A stretch of 64,000 nt of DNA. Source: UBA1014 sp964344035 (GTDB taxonomy: Bacteria > SAR324 > NAC60-12). Positions 1-9,147 of the stretch are shown one piece after another. Within the stretch, counting starts at the first letter, position 1. Every line of letters starts with the position of its first letter. The stretch is from positions 62,001 to 126,000 of the forward strand of contig CAYFLK010000002.1 of assembly GCA_964344035.1 (NCBI GenBank), in the 5' to 3' direction. The notes below the pieces were generated by a model. It saw nothing but the letters and a program-made list of their open reading frames with translations, did not search any database and was not told the origin of the DNA. Made by a program: the position numbers and the translations under genes.

Positions 1-567
1 CACATCGTAAAGCGTGTATTCACCCCGCTCCACCTTGCCGGGAAGGGCGCGGATGTCTGCGTCACTGTAACCGATGGCTTTCATGTACGGGATCCAGGCG
101 AAGAAAGGCCGGGATTCCGCATCCTGGGGGACACCGTAGATTGTGCCCTCAAACGAAGAGATTTCAACCAGGTTTTCAAAAAGGTCGTTCAACGGCCAGC
201 TGTCGAAATCGACATAATTCTCGATAGGCCGGATCAGTCCGGATTGCGACCATGGAGCGATGTCTTCATGACCGGTAACAACGATGTGTGGGGCTTTGTT
301 CGCTTCCGCGGCCAGGGTCACAGCCTGCTTGAAACCGCCCCAGCCGTCAAAGTCGTACTTTCCTTCGACCGTGATATTCAGGTCTTCACCCCGTATCGCC
401 GCTTCCTTCTCCAGGATATCCGCGGCCATCGCGATGGCGTCAACCCGATATGAGTCGTTGACATTAGAGCCTCCGGCCCAAACTTGGATCGTAAGGTCCT
501 TGGCCTGCACAGCGGGAGCAATCATGATTGCAGCCAGCATGCTCAGGATAATTCGTTTCAAGTTCAT
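1..567 (-). CDS. Extracellular sugar-binding protein of an ABC transporter (partial, runs off the left edge)
   Basis: This open frame starts with ATG at 567 and runs to base 1 without a stop, giving 189 N-terminal residues. Residues 1-22 form a signal peptide (MNLKRIILSMLAAIMIAPAV then QA). The mature part begins KDLTIQVWAGG and continues with the pattern of family 1 solute-binding proteins, including a GVPQDAESRPFF stretch near residue 160 that matches the usual ligand-cleft region. The role would be capture of a sugar or oligosaccharide in the periplasm for an ABC importer whose permease genes should lie beyond the window. It follows the LacI-type regulator on the same strand, which supports a carbohydrate substrate. 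The substrate itself cannot be named. Confidence 0.8.
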   Translation of the reverse strand, partial: MNLKRIILSMLAAIMIAPAVQAKDLTIQVWAGGSNVNDSYRVDAIAMAADILEKEAAIRGEDLNITVEGKYDFDGWGGFKQAVTLAAEANKAPHIVVTGHEDIAPWSQSGLIRPIENYVDFDSWPLNDLFENLVEISSFEGTIYGVPQDAESRPFFAWIPYMKAIGYSDADIRALPGKVERGEYTLYDV

Positions 568-778
568 AATTTCCTTTTTGGAAAAATGATTAGTGGTGGA
601 AAAGTGCAAACACTTTTTCACCGAAGCGATGATAGAGCGGGATTCCCAATGAACCCTGCTCCTCTTACGGCCTGAAACGGGCCGGAAGTTGGATATAACT
701 TTGTAATCAAGTTGCTTCTTAATGATGCGGTGTTGAAATTCAGATGGAATTGGTCTTTTGTTTAAAATGAGTTAGAGA

Positions 779-1786
779 TTACTCACACCGTTTCACCGAT
801 TTCCTTCCCACAAATTGGGGTAGGAATTGTTTCCTGATATCCTTGGTGGAGGCTCCATTGATCTCGGCCAAAAGAGTTTGTGCGCAGGCAGAGCCCATTT
901 CATCAAAAGGCTGATGAATGGTGGTCAAGGGAGGATCCAAGTACCTGCCGAAACTGACATCGTCAAAACCGACCACGGAAATATCCTCCGGAATCCGAAG
1001 CCCTGCCTCCTTGATTGCCGCGTAGGTCCCCGTGGCCATCGAATCGTTAGCTACAAAAATCGCGCTTATCTTCCCCCTTGCCAGCAGCTCACGCGCGCAT
1101 TCATACCCGCTTCCTTCCCGATAATCCCCCTCTATCAACCATTCACCCTGAAATGTTATGTCGTGCTGAGCCAATGCGCTAAGATATCCTGCAAGCCGGG
1201 CTTGTCCGGCAAAACAGTTTGATGGCCCGGATATATGAGCGATTTCATGGTGCCCATTTTGGGCAAGATGCATAGTGGCGATTCTTCCCCCTGTCTTGTT
1301 GTCCAGGTAAATACAATGGTCTGAATACTCGGGCACATGCTTCCCCAGCACCACCATCTTGGTGCCCTGTTTGCTCCATTCCACCAATTGCTGACTCAAT
1401 GTGTTTCGGAAATACAGCAGTAATGCATCACATCTTGCATCGATCATTGACTGGACGACCTGCTTTTCGCTGGCCTCGGTGCCGAAACCTGTGGAGACTA
1501 CCATGTCATATCCGGCATCACGGAGAACCTGTTCCAAGCTGATGAGAATGCTGGCGTTTGCCGGTGCACTGAAAGACTGAGTGTTGTGCAATACGACTCC
1601 GATCATGTGAGAACGGTCTGTTGCCAGGCTGCGTGCAAAGCGGTTGGGGCGGTACCCTAACTCATTCATTACTTTTTCCACCTTTTCCCGGGTCGCTGGA
1701 GAGACAACCTCGGGCTGGTTGATTACCCTGGAAACCGTTGCAGTGGAAACCCCCGCGTGTTTTGCTACTGATAAAACCGAGGCCAT
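779..1786 (-). CDS. LacI family transcriptional regulator
   Basis: The 335-residue protein has the full LacI layout. An N-terminal helix-turn-helix lies at about residues 5-24 (LSVAKHAGVSTATVSRVINQ) and is followed by the hinge helix RPNRFARSLA. The rest is a periplasmic-binding-protein-like effector domain ending with VGFDDVSFGRYLDPPLTTI and QPFDEMG motifs. It should bind a palindromic operator and release it on binding a sugar-like effector. A perfect palindrome of the LacI class lies 76 bp upstream of its start, between it and the divergent UroD-like gene. It therefore probably represses itself and both flanking units. The downstream sugar-binding protein gene suggests a carbohydrate signal. 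Confidence 0.93.
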   Translation of the reverse strand: MASVLSVAKHAGVSTATVSRVINQPEVVSPATREKVEKVMNELGYRPNRFARSLATDRSHMIGVVLHNTQSFSAPANASILISLEQVLRDAGYDMVVSTGFGTEASEKQVVQSMIDARCDALLLYFRNTLSQQLVEWSKQGTKMVVLGKHVPEYSDHCIYLDNKTGGRIATMHLAQNGHHEIAHISGPSNCFAGQARLAGYLSALAQHDITFQGEWLIEGDYREGSGYECARELLARGKISAIFVANDSMATGTYAAIKEAGLRIPEDISVVGFDDVSFGRYLDPPLTTIHQPFDEMGSACAQTLLAEINGASTKDIRKQFLPQFVGRKSVKRCE

Positions 1787-1834
1787 TGGTGCTGGTGAAG
1801 CAGGTTCAATATCGGCTTACAGAAACTTGTGCCT

Positions 1835-1862
1835 TTGAATATAATATGTAACGTGTTATATT
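1835..1862 (+). promoter_or_regulatory. Candidate sigma70 promoter for the UroD-like gene
   Basis: TTGAAT (1835-1840) and TATATT (1857-1862) are separated by 16 bp. The -10 box abuts the LacI-type operator, so a bound repressor would cover the start of transcription. This is read by eye from the sequence and not tested. Confidence 0.45.
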
Positions 1863-1881
1863 AATGTAAGCGCTTACATTA
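1862..1881. promoter_or_regulatory. LacI-family operator, perfect 20-bp palindrome
   Basis: TAATGTAAGCGCTTACATTA is an exact inverted repeat centred on the CG at 1871-1872. The core TGTAAGCGCTTACA is the classic LacI/GalR-type half-site arrangement with a central CG step. It lies between the LacI-type gene and the UroD-like gene, and overlaps or directly follows the candidate -10 box of the latter. Confidence 0.8.
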
Positions 1882-1950
1882 GTAATGTTTAACCTAGCAG
1901 GTTCAACACAGTCAAGCAAAAATTTTATTTTTTTAGGAAGGCAATTTGAA

Positions 1951-3303
1951 ATGGCACTCACGGATAACTTGACAGACTATTTCCAATTTCCCGCGGGCTG
2001 CGACCTGTTTTCCCGGTGGCAATCGGGAGATGAGGCAGCAAGGCAGAAGTTAAAGGCACTGTTTGATGCAGCGATCAAGGGTGAGTTTGATGCAGCATTT
2101 CGTGATCCGGCCCCGGCGAATTCAGTTTGTGTGACTACTTCCCTGCATTTGATGACGCTGACCGTTTTGAACCAGCTTTATGGATGGACTTCCGCGCAGT
2201 TTTACAAGGGCGATTCACGTCGCTTCTTGCGCACCACCCTGATGACCCAGCGCCTGCTCGGCATCAACAAGTTGACGCTTGGCTGGCCGGTTTATGCGTT
2301 TGGCGCGGAAGCCGTAGGGCAGGCCATGATGTATCCGGATCAGCATGCGCCCGGTGCGGACCCAGGAGAGCCGATGCTAAATCATACGAACATGCATGTG
2401 TTGCGCACTCCTGATTTCGACAGTGAGATACCCAGGGTGATTGAAGAGATGCTTCACAACTTTTCGGAATTGACGGGTCTTGAACCGGTTGTGCATCTTC
2501 CCGCGCCCTACAGTTTTGCGGCGGATATTTTCGGGCAGGAAGAAGTGATAGCGGCGATGTACGATGAACCGGAGTTTGTTGTAGATTTGCTTGACCGGTT
2601 GACCGACGAGATACTGGTCCCCTGGTGCGAACGTTTAACGCGGAAATTTCAAGGCATCTGGCTCGAACTATCTGACGCTTCCGGCTCCCCTTTGTTCATA
2701 GGTCCGAGTTTGTTCCAACAAATCGCCGCGCTTCCGATCCAGCGGCTTATTTCCGATTTTCCATGGGGAGACCGTATCTATGTTGCCAACTACCGCGGGG
2801 ATGTAACCCGGAAAGCTGCTTCCGGAGGGAGAGATCGAAAAGGGGGAGGACGGCGCAGGCGGCGGGTACAAAGCCCTGAAAAGGAAAACCTGTTATCGGG
2901 TCCGACCAAAGAGGGATTAGTTGAACTGATAGAATTTAAGCTGAGTCTTTGTCCGGAGTTTATAATCAAGCTCGATGCTGATCAGTCTCCCGTTTCTGTG
3001 TATGTAGAACAAGCACTGCGTCGTGAAAAACCATTGTATCTAGGAATAGGCGCGACACTCATCGACCGTAACAGCATAACTGACTCCGCGGCGGCAAAGC
3101 GGGGAGTCGCTGAACTTGCGTCATCCTACGCGCAGGCTGTCAAATCTGTCTCTGAATCGCTCGCCCTGAAGGGGTGCACACGCGCATACCTGGCCTGGCC
3201 CGGTGATGTTTACATCGAGGACATCAACGCGGAATCCGATCTTGAACTGGTGAAAATAATTGTCGAAGAGGTGGCTAAACATGGGGCGATAGACCAGGGT
3301 TAA
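1951..3303 (+). CDS. UroD/MtaA-like (uroporphyrinogen decarboxylase family) protein
   Basis: The product is about 450 residues and belongs to the uroporphyrinogen decarboxylase-like superfamily, which also includes corrinoid methyltransferases. C-terminal blocks such as FIIKLDADQSPVSVYV and KPLYLGIGATLIDRN fit the family barrel. The frame is open from 1885, but AGGAAGG at 1935-1941 points to the ATG at 1951. Control by the adjacent LacI-type operator argues for a catabolic or sugar-linked role and against haem synthesis. The stretch at about 2800-2915 encodes an odd basic, low-complexity run (GGRDRKGGGRRRRR). In the next frame the same bases read as a normal-looking segment, so a compensated frameshift is possible. 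Confidence 0.65.
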   Translation: MALTDNLTDYFQFPAGCDLFSRWQSGDEAARQKLKALFDAAIKGEFDAAFRDPAPANSVCVTTSLHLMTLTVLNQLYGWTSAQFYKGDSRRFLRTTLMTQRLLGINKLTLGWPVYAFGAEAVGQAMMYPDQHAPGADPGEPMLNHTNMHVLRTPDFDSEIPRVIEEMLHNFSELTGLEPVVHLPAPYSFAADIFGQEEVIAAMYDEPEFVVDLLDRLTDEILVPWCERLTRKFQGIWLELSDASGSPLFIGPSLFQQIAALPIQRLISDFPWGDRIYVANYRGDVTRKAASGGRDRKGGGRRRRRVQSPEKENLLSGPTKEGLVELIEFKLSLCPEFIIKLDADQSPVSVYVEQALRREKPLYLGIGATLIDRNSITDSAAAKRGVAELASSYAQAVKSVSESLALKGCTRAYLAWPGDVYIEDINAESDLELVKIIVEEVAKHGAIDQG

Positions 3304-3607
3304 ATTTAAACCGGGGTAAACTGAATTCTTTAGTGCCAGCACAGCGGATTGATCCCACCCATGCCTTTAGGGGTCCCGATTGAGCGCTTTTCCAAGCATA
3401 TTCGTGCAGCCAAATCGATTCATGGATTGTAACATGCGCTCTTGTCCTTTATCGTTTTCACTTTTTGTTTAAGCCCGAGGAATGCACCCCGCCTGATTAG
3501 TTGCAGCCGTTTGAAACGGGGTCACTTCAGGCTCGCTGACAAGGCAGGTGAATTCTTGCTGTCTCCCTAAGACTGTATCCGGATGAGCAGGAGCTTGAGG
3601 ATAATGG
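3304..3607. other. Intergenic region without recognised features
   Basis: About 300 bp between the UroD-like gene and the AEC transporter. I see no convincing gene, repeat or terminator here. The GAGG at about 3596-3599 serves as the ribosome-binding site of the next gene. Confidence 0.5.
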
Positions 3608-4543
3608 ATGGATCAGGTTTTTGAAATCGTGCTGCCGATATTCGGCATCATGCTGCTCGGATTTCTGGGGGCGCGGATGAAATGGTTTGATGAATCCGCT
3701 GCACGAGGTCTTGCGCGCTTCGTCTTCGATTTTGCCATCCCGGTGCTGATGATCCGCTCGCTTTCACAGGCCGTTTTATTCGAACATTCCGCATGGCACT
3801 ACCTGGCTGCGTATTTTGGCGCCACCATCGTGGTCTTTGTGCTTGGCTGGGGAATTGCCTGGTGGAAGAAGCGGAGTTTTTCAGAACGGGTTGTACATGC
3901 CTTCATCAGCAGTTTCGCCAACACCGTGCTGATGGGCATCCCGGTGGTTATGCTGACTTACGGGGATAAGGCCGTGCTGCCGCTCTTCATCATTGTCGGC
4001 GTACACAGCATGGCGATGATGCCGAGCTTCACTATCCTTCTGGAAATCGGCAAAGGGATGGAAGCCTCACTGCACAAAGTGCTGTCGGGCATCCTGAAGG
4101 GGATCTTCACCAATCCGATTATTCTCGGAGTATTTACCGGCATCATGCTGAACCTTTCCAGGCTCCGTCTCTGGCAGCCATTGGACTCGATTGCGGAACT
4201 GCTGGGGAACGCCGTCACTCCCTGCGCCCTGTTTGCGCTGGGCGCCGGCCTTGCCCGTTTCAGCCGGGACATCCAATGGCGGGAAGTGTCGTTGCTGGCG
4301 CTGTTAAAAACAGCGATTCATCCCTTGCTTGCCTGGTTGCTTGCTGCATGGATTTTCGGCATCGAAGACCGGATATGGCTGGGTGTTCTGGTGCTACTGG
4401 CGGCGATGCCGGCCGGAGTCAATCCATTTCTCTTTGCCAGTCGTTATGGGGTGGGGATTGCCGCCGCAAGCAGCGGGGTGTTCGTTTCCACCGCGGTTTC
4501 TTTGATCACCCTGACTGTGATCCTGAATCTGCTTCAGATTTAA
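3608..4543 (+). CDS. AEC family transporter (auxin efflux carrier type permease)
   Basis: This 311-residue integral membrane protein opens with MDQVFEIVLPIFGIMLLGFLGARMKWFDE. About ten hydrophobic segments are arranged as two five-helix halves, typical of the AEC/membrane transport family (usual length 300-320). Bacterial members such as MdcF and MleP move organic acids, for example malonate or malate. Malonyl-CoA decarboxylase is encoded 1.6 kb downstream but on the other strand and beyond a rearranged segment, so a link to malonate is only a guess. The start is preceded by GAGG at a short distance. It appears monocistronic. Confidence 0.85.
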   Translation: MDQVFEIVLPIFGIMLLGFLGARMKWFDESAARGLARFVFDFAIPVLMIRSLSQAVLFEHSAWHYLAAYFGATIVVFVLGWGIAWWKKRSFSERVVHAFISSFANTVLMGIPVVMLTYGDKAVLPLFIIVGVHSMAMMPSFTILLEIGKGMEASLHKVLSGILKGIFTNPIILGVFTGIMLNLSRLRLWQPLDSIAELLGNAVTPCALFALGAGLARFSRDIQWREVSLLALLKTAIHPLLAWLLAAWIFGIEDRIWLGVLVLLAAMPAGVNPFLFASRYGVGIAAASSGVFVSTAVSLITLTVILNLLQI

Positions 4544-4567
4544 ATCCTCTCAACCGGGAACAGTTCC

Positions 4568-5140
4568 TCAATTCAGGGTCTTAATAAGACCTGTCAGCAC
4601 CTCGCGGAGTTCCTGCGTGCGGTTGGCGTCCTTGTAAGGCTCGGTCTTCAGGAACATCTCCACGGCCTTGTCAGGCTTCTGGGAGATCTGCCGCAGGGTG
4701 TCTTTTGCCTTCTCGGTGTTGCCTGACTTGGCGTAGGCCGCCGCGAGGTAGCAGAGGCTGTCCCGCCCTTGCAGCTTGATTTTCTGCAAGCTGTCCACGG
4801 CCACGTTGAAGTTCCCCATCCAAAAGTGGCACATGCCCTCGTCCTGCAACAGGTCGTCTGGACAGAAGGGGTTGATGCGCACGGCTCGCTGCACGGACTC
4901 CAGCGCCTATTCCGGCTCGCCGGAATAGATCAGCGTGGCGGCGTTCTTGCCGAGGATATAGGCATCGCTGGGGCAGAGTTCCACGGCGCGGGCGTGGTGG
5001 TTCCGCGCCCGCTCATAGTCTCGTTTGGACATGGAAATGCTGCCCATGATTCGATGGGCCTCATGGTCGTTGGGGTCGAGTTCCAGCGCCTTGGCGGCAG
5101 ACGCAGTGCTATCGTCCAGCCAGTTCTCACCAAACGCACC
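4568..5140 (-). pseudogene. C-terminal remnant of a TPR protein, interrupted by an in-frame stop
   Basis: Reading the minus strand from about 5140 gives a tetratricopeptide stretch: AAKALELDPNDHEAHRIMGS, then RARNHHARAVELCPSDAYIL and IYSGEPE. At 4909-4907 a TAG stop interrupts the frame where a lysine is usual (GEPE*ALESVQRAVRINPF). The frame then continues intact to the stop at 4568. Such repeats occur in the C-terminal halves of class III adenylate cyclase/TPR proteins, but no cyclase domain is present. The upstream part is missing because it abuts another TPR fragment of opposite orientation at about 5130. I read it as a decaying gene fragment. A sequencing error could explain the stop but not the missing N-terminus. 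Confidence 0.7.
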
Positions 5141-5927
5141 TGACCTCAGCGCGTGGGAGGAGTACCTGCAAGGCTTGAACTGTTTTTACGGTAAGAACCA
5201 ACGTACGAACCACCAAGACCCATCATTGGTCGAAGCCCGTCGGCATTTTGAAAAGGCCGCCAAACTGGAACCGACCCTTGCAAACGCCCATGCCTATCTT
5301 GCGATCGTCGGCAGTGCGGAACTGGTCCAGTTCACCACCAAAGACCCGCAGCAAACACTGGATGGGATGCTGGCGGATGGCCGCAGGGCCGAGAGCCTGA
5401 ATCCGGAAAACCCGTTGGCCTTCGCGGGTCTAACTTCGGCCTGCTTCTTTCGTGGGGATCATGCCAATGCCCAGGATTATGCCCGCCGTGCGGTGCAGTT
5501 CAATCCCAGTTTCTCTACGAGTTACTTTTGGCTGCGGTTGGCACAGGTTCATTCTGGAGAGTATCAAGAGGGAGAAAGCAACATTCGGAAGGCTTTTGAA
5601 CTCAGCCCGGTGGACCCGGACTTGATCCACTTTTATGGAGTGCTTTATTTTTCCTGCTTGGGACAGGGGAGTTACGAGGAGGCGCTTGAGGCGATTGACA
5701 AGGCTCTGCACCGGCACCCAGATGTAGGGCATCATTTGGGCTTTCGGGCGGCAGTGCTGGGGCACTTGCAGCGACCGGAGGCCAAGGCGGCGCTGGAGCG
5801 CTACCTTGCGCTACGTCCCAACCTCAAGACCCGTGACGACTACCGCCGCAACTTCATTCCCAACTCCGCGCTTGCGGACCCCATTATCGAAGGACTCGTC
5901 AAGGCGGGCTGGGAACCGAAAGATTGA
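5131..5927 (+). pseudogene. C-terminal fragment of a second TPR protein (cyclase-associated type)
   Basis: From about 5140 the plus strand encodes a coherent protein, APDLSAWEEYLQGLNCFYG, followed by TPR motifs such as ARRHFEKAAKLEPTLANAHA and YARRAVQFNPSFSTSYFWLR. It ends KAGWEPKD at 5927. The frame stays open upstream to 5025, but that part is only the antisense of the minus-strand fragment and is not homologous. It has lost its N-terminal domains, which in relatives would be an adenylate cyclase or a DNA-binding domain. The two fragments lie head to head around 5130-5140, so neither has a natural start. If still expressed, the product would be a soluble TPR scaffold. Confidence 0.65.
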
Positions 5928-6024
5928 ATCGGTTGGCGACACTCACCCACCACACGCGCTTTCCCTTTTCCCGTTTGAAGAGGGTTCTGTCCGGCGATGA
6001 TTACGTGCCGAACGATTCGATCCA

Positions 6025-6045
6025 CCTTCTCCCACGGGGAGAAGG
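6025..6045. repeat. Short intergenic palindrome
   Basis: CCTTCTCCC and GGGAGAAGG form a 9-bp perfect stem around the trinucleotide ACG. It is followed by CCGGGGTGAGGGGGA, a combination common in dispersed intergenic palindromes of many genomes. It lies between the TPR fragment and the malonyl-CoA decarboxylase gene and could also slow or end convergent transcription. No T-tract follows. Confidence 0.55.
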
Positions 6046-6136
6046 CCGGGGTGAGGGGGAACAGGGCAGGGGGATTCAAGCCGAGCAGATTCACCTTCCA
6101 GGCACCGCTATCATTATAGACTGATTCAAAAATAAC

Positions 6137-7456
6137 TCATTCTTTAAGCAATGCTTTCACGGATGAAGAAGCCAGGATCTTTTTCTCAGCCGCGTATATT
6201 TCGTGGTTATGTTCAAGCCGGGCAAGGTCATAGCGGTAATTGACCATCAGCCCCGCTGCCTGTGTCAGCCCCTTGTTTGATACATCTCCAAGCCAGTTCA
6301 CCCTGTCCAGCGTTGCCCCGTTTTCAAGATGGAACCGCGCCACCGGATCATTGGGGCTGCCGTCCGGACGGTCTGACTTCAGCAGATACTGAGCAGCCAG
6401 CCTCAATATTCCCGGTTTCAGATGTTCCGCCAGGTCAGCATCCCCGGGCCAATCATGATTGACTAGATGCTGCAGCAGTTCGGCGGCATTTTCGTCCCAG
6501 CGCTCTCCGGACTTATGTCTCAGCCAGTTTATGAACCCCGGCATCGGGGAGAGGGTGGCGAACTCCTCCAGGTGGGGAAAGTGATTCTGCAGATCATTGG
6601 CCACCTGCTTGATCAGGAAGTTTCCGAATGAAATCCCCTTCAGTCCTTTCTGGCAGTTGGAAATGGAATAGAAAATCGCGGACTTCGCCTTATCCGGGTC
6701 CTGGATCTCCCGGTCCGGGGCAAGCACATCCGCGATTTTGGCCGGTACATCCTGTCCCAATGCCACTTCCACAAAAATCAGCGGTTCATCCTGCATGCTG
6801 GGATGAAAAAATGCGAAGCAGCGGCGGTCTTCCGGTTCCAGGCGCAGGCGCAGTTCATCCCATGACGGGATTTCGTGAACCGCCTCGTAGGCGATGATTT
6901 TTTCCAGGATGTGCGCCGGGGTTGTCCAGTTGATGGCGCGCAGGACCAGAAATCCGCGGTTGAACCAGGAACGGAACATGTGACAGAGATCAAGATCAAC
7001 CCGGTTCAGCGCCTGATTTGTTTTTGCTTCCTTGAGCAGGGCCTCCCGCATGCGCACCAGCCGCACCGTGCCATAAGCTACGGAGTTCAATCGCCGGAAC
7101 AATTCCTGACGGGGGGGTTCGGCCACTTCGATCAAACTGCTGAAATTGGCTGGACTTCGTTCTTCAAGGTATTCCCTTGCTGCGTTTATCACCGCTTGCG
7201 GTTCGAGGTCATAGTTCTCAGCCAGCAGTTTGAAAAAACTGTTTCGTTCATCTGTTCCGGTTTCTTCATAGAGCTTGTGGAAACGCTCGGCATAAACAAG
7301 CGCGGAGGCTTCACCTTTTGTCTGCAGCACGGCCTCCGTCAGGCTTTTCAGGGACTGTTCAGCTTCCTCCCCCTCGAGCCAGCTCAGGCGGGGCAGTTTT
7401 ATGCTCCGCTTAAAAATGGAATGCAGGAGGTCATGAAAAAAACCGGCATGGGTCAT
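6137..7456 (-). CDS. Malonyl-CoA decarboxylase
   Basis: The 439-residue protein converts malonyl-CoA to acetyl-CoA and CO2 in the cytoplasm. Family motifs are clear: HPSMQDEPLIFVEVAL from residue 218, FYSISNCQKGLKGISFGNF from 262, FATLSPMPGF at 299-308, and near the C-terminus FHLENGATLDRVNWLGD. The helical N-terminal domain and C-terminal GNAT-like fold have the length of bacterial MatA/MLYCD proteins. No malonate-CoA ligase or carrier gene is adjacent, so it may detoxify malonyl-CoA or serve malonate use encoded elsewhere. The start at 7456 keeps the expected N-terminal helix, but I see no strong ribosome-binding site deciding it. Confidence 0.92.
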   Translation of the reverse strand: MTHAGFFHDLLHSIFKRSIKLPRLSWLEGEEAEQSLKSLTEAVLQTKGEASALVYAERFHKLYEETGTDERNSFFKLLAENYDLEPQAVINAAREYLEERSPANFSSLIEVAEPPRQELFRRLNSVAYGTVRLVRMREALLKEAKTNQALNRVDLDLCHMFRSWFNRGFLVLRAINWTTPAHILEKIIAYEAVHEIPSWDELRLRLEPEDRRCFAFFHPSMQDEPLIFVEVALGQDVPAKIADVLAPDREIQDPDKAKSAIFYSISNCQKGLKGISFGNFLIKQVANDLQNHFPHLEEFATLSPMPGFINWLRHKSGERWDENAAELLQHLVNHDWPGDADLAEHLKPGILRLAAQYLLKSDRPDGSPNDPVARFHLENGATLDRVNWLGDVSNKGLTQAAGLMVNYRYDLARLEHNHEIYAAEKKILASSSVKALLKE

Positions 7457-7637
7457 TTTGTGCCAATGTTATTTTGATGGTTTCGCAAAAACTACTGCTT
7501 GAGCGCCTTGCCACTCTCTCATTTTTCATTCCGTGCGGAGTGACAGTTTTATGTGTGTCATAAACCGGCAAAATTCTATTTTGCGATTAAATCATGGAGA
7601 CGTTAAAAAGGTATGGTTTTTACCGGGCAAGTCCCCG

Positions 7638-8987
7638 TCAGGAGATCAACTGCGGCGCCGCCTGTTCAATCATCGGTTTCAGCTCGGCCAGGGCTTCTGC
7701 GGCAGCTTCCAGCGCGCGCGCGGTTTCTGCTTCGGTCATCACCGTGGACAGGGCGAAAAAGCCCCTGTTTCCGATAAAAACGCCTTTGTTCATCAGTGAC
7801 AGGTTGAACAGACGCAGCACGTCCCGGTCCTGTGTGAGAAACGCGGTTGAAGCGGTGCTGATCGGTTCCGGGGTGAAATGGAGTTGCTGCAGGGAGCCGC
7901 AGCCTTTTATTTGCGCCCTGATATTTAAATCGTCTAGGACCTGCTGCAGGTCCCGGGCAAGAGACTCCCCCATCCTGTTGATCCGTTCGATGGCCCCGGA
8001 GTTCATTTCCTTGAGTGCGGCAATACCGGCGGCGACACCGATCGGGGAGGCCACGAAGGTCCCGGCATGATGCGCGGGGCGTTTGTGCCTGGGAGAAAAA
8101 ACCGCCATCACTTCTTCTCGTCCACCGAATGCACCGACGGGCAATCCTCCGCCGATGGTTTTCCCCAGGGCAGTCAGGTCTGGCTGCACGTCATATAACA
8201 GCTGTGCACCACCGGTGGACAACCGGAAACTGATCACTTCATCGACAATCAGCAGCACCCCGTTGGCGGAGGCGACTTCCTTGAGAAATTTCAGGTAATC
8301 GTCTTCCGGTGGAATCATCCCCGCTGCTCCCATCACGCCCTCGACAATCACCGCGGCAAGTTCATCGCGATTCTCGGTGATCAGTTTTTCGGCGTTTTCC
8401 TTGTTGTTAAAGGGGGTGGTGAGGACGTCCTGCTCCGCGCTTTTAGGAATGCCCGGAGGCAGTTTGCGCCAGCCGACCTGCATTTCCATTATGTCATAAC
8501 TGCCGTGATAATTTCCTTCCATCTTCAGGATTTTATCCTTCCCGGTGAAGGCCCGTGCTCCGCGGATGGCGAACATGCATGCCTCCGTCCCGGAGGTGCA
8601 GAAACGCACCCGTTCCATTGCCGGTATCCTCTCGCAAAGCATCCCAGCCCATTCATACACGCGATCGAAAGGCGCGGCCATCGCGGAACCCTGCGCGGCC
8701 TGGCGGGTTATCGCTTCAACCACGCTGGGGTGATTGTTCCCAAGCAGCATCGAGGTCCAGTTGTTGGAAAAATCCAGGTATTCATTGCCATCCACGTCGT
8801 AAAGCCGGGAACCGTCACCGCGTGACATTACGGTGGGATAAGGTTCCATCCAGATTGATATGCGCATGTCTCCGTCCGGAACGTAGCGTGCTGCGTCCCG
8901 GATGACTGCTGCTGATTTTGAGGTACGGTCCCGATAGGTTTTTTCCAGTTCTTGGCTGAAACGTGAAATGATTTCTTTCCTGGACAT
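7638..8987 (-). CDS. Class III PLP enzyme of the glutamate-1-semialdehyde aminomutase type
   Basis: The 449-residue fold-type I PLP enzyme resembles glutamate-1-semialdehyde 2,1-aminomutase (HemL). Visible features are RVRFCTSGTEACMFAIRGAR (phosphate-binding loop, residues 127-146), GNYHGSYD at 158-165, LLIVDEVISFR at 245-255, and the Schiff-base lysine K276 in TALGKTIGGGLP. Many HemL-like relatives are aminotransferases acting on amino acids or amines. This copy stands alone with no haem genes nearby and has an extended N-terminus, so haem synthesis is not assured. The ATG at 8987 follows a purine-rich stretch and gives the normal family N-terminus. The precise substrate is not predictable. 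Confidence 0.85.
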   Translation of the reverse strand: MSRKEIISRFSQELEKTYRDRTSKSAAVIRDAARYVPDGDMRISIWMEPYPTVMSRGDGSRLYDVDGNEYLDFSNNWTSMLLGNNHPSVVEAITRQAAQGSAMAAPFDRVYEWAGMLCERIPAMERVRFCTSGTEACMFAIRGARAFTGKDKILKMEGNYHGSYDIMEMQVGWRKLPPGIPKSAEQDVLTTPFNNKENAEKLITENRDELAAVIVEGVMGAAGMIPPEDDYLKFLKEVASANGVLLIVDEVISFRLSTGGAQLLYDVQPDLTALGKTIGGGLPVGAFGGREEVMAVFSPRHKRPAHHAGTFVASPIGVAAGIAALKEMNSGAIERINRMGESLARDLQQVLDDLNIRAQIKGCGSLQQLHFTPEPISTASTAFLTQDRDVLRLFNLSLMNKGVFIGNRGFFALSTVMTEAETARALEAAAEALAELKPMIEQAAPQLIS

Positions 8988-9095
8988 GACTTTTTTTCCT
9001 TGGATTGTGATTCATGAAGGGCGATGCTCTCGCAACATAACTGTTTGACCACGAAAAACACAATACCGCCAGTAAATCGGGACTAAGGGGCTGTC

Positions 9096-9127
9096 CTGCG
9101 CCTGCCTGTCGCGTTCGCGACGCAGAC
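9096..9127. repeat. Dispersed palindromic repeat, type A, copy 1
   Basis: The segment reads GCGCCTGCCTGTCGCG, TT, CGCGACGCAGACAG and folds into an imperfect hairpin. A close copy lies at 28459-28490, differing mainly in the stem near the loop. Confidence 0.6.
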
Positions 9128-9147
9128 AGTTGCCCGCCCATCGTTCC

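Noticed and set aside
5025..5130. N-terminal extension of the plus-strand TPR frame
   Set aside because: These codons are the antisense of the minus-strand TPR fragment, which reads as real protein.
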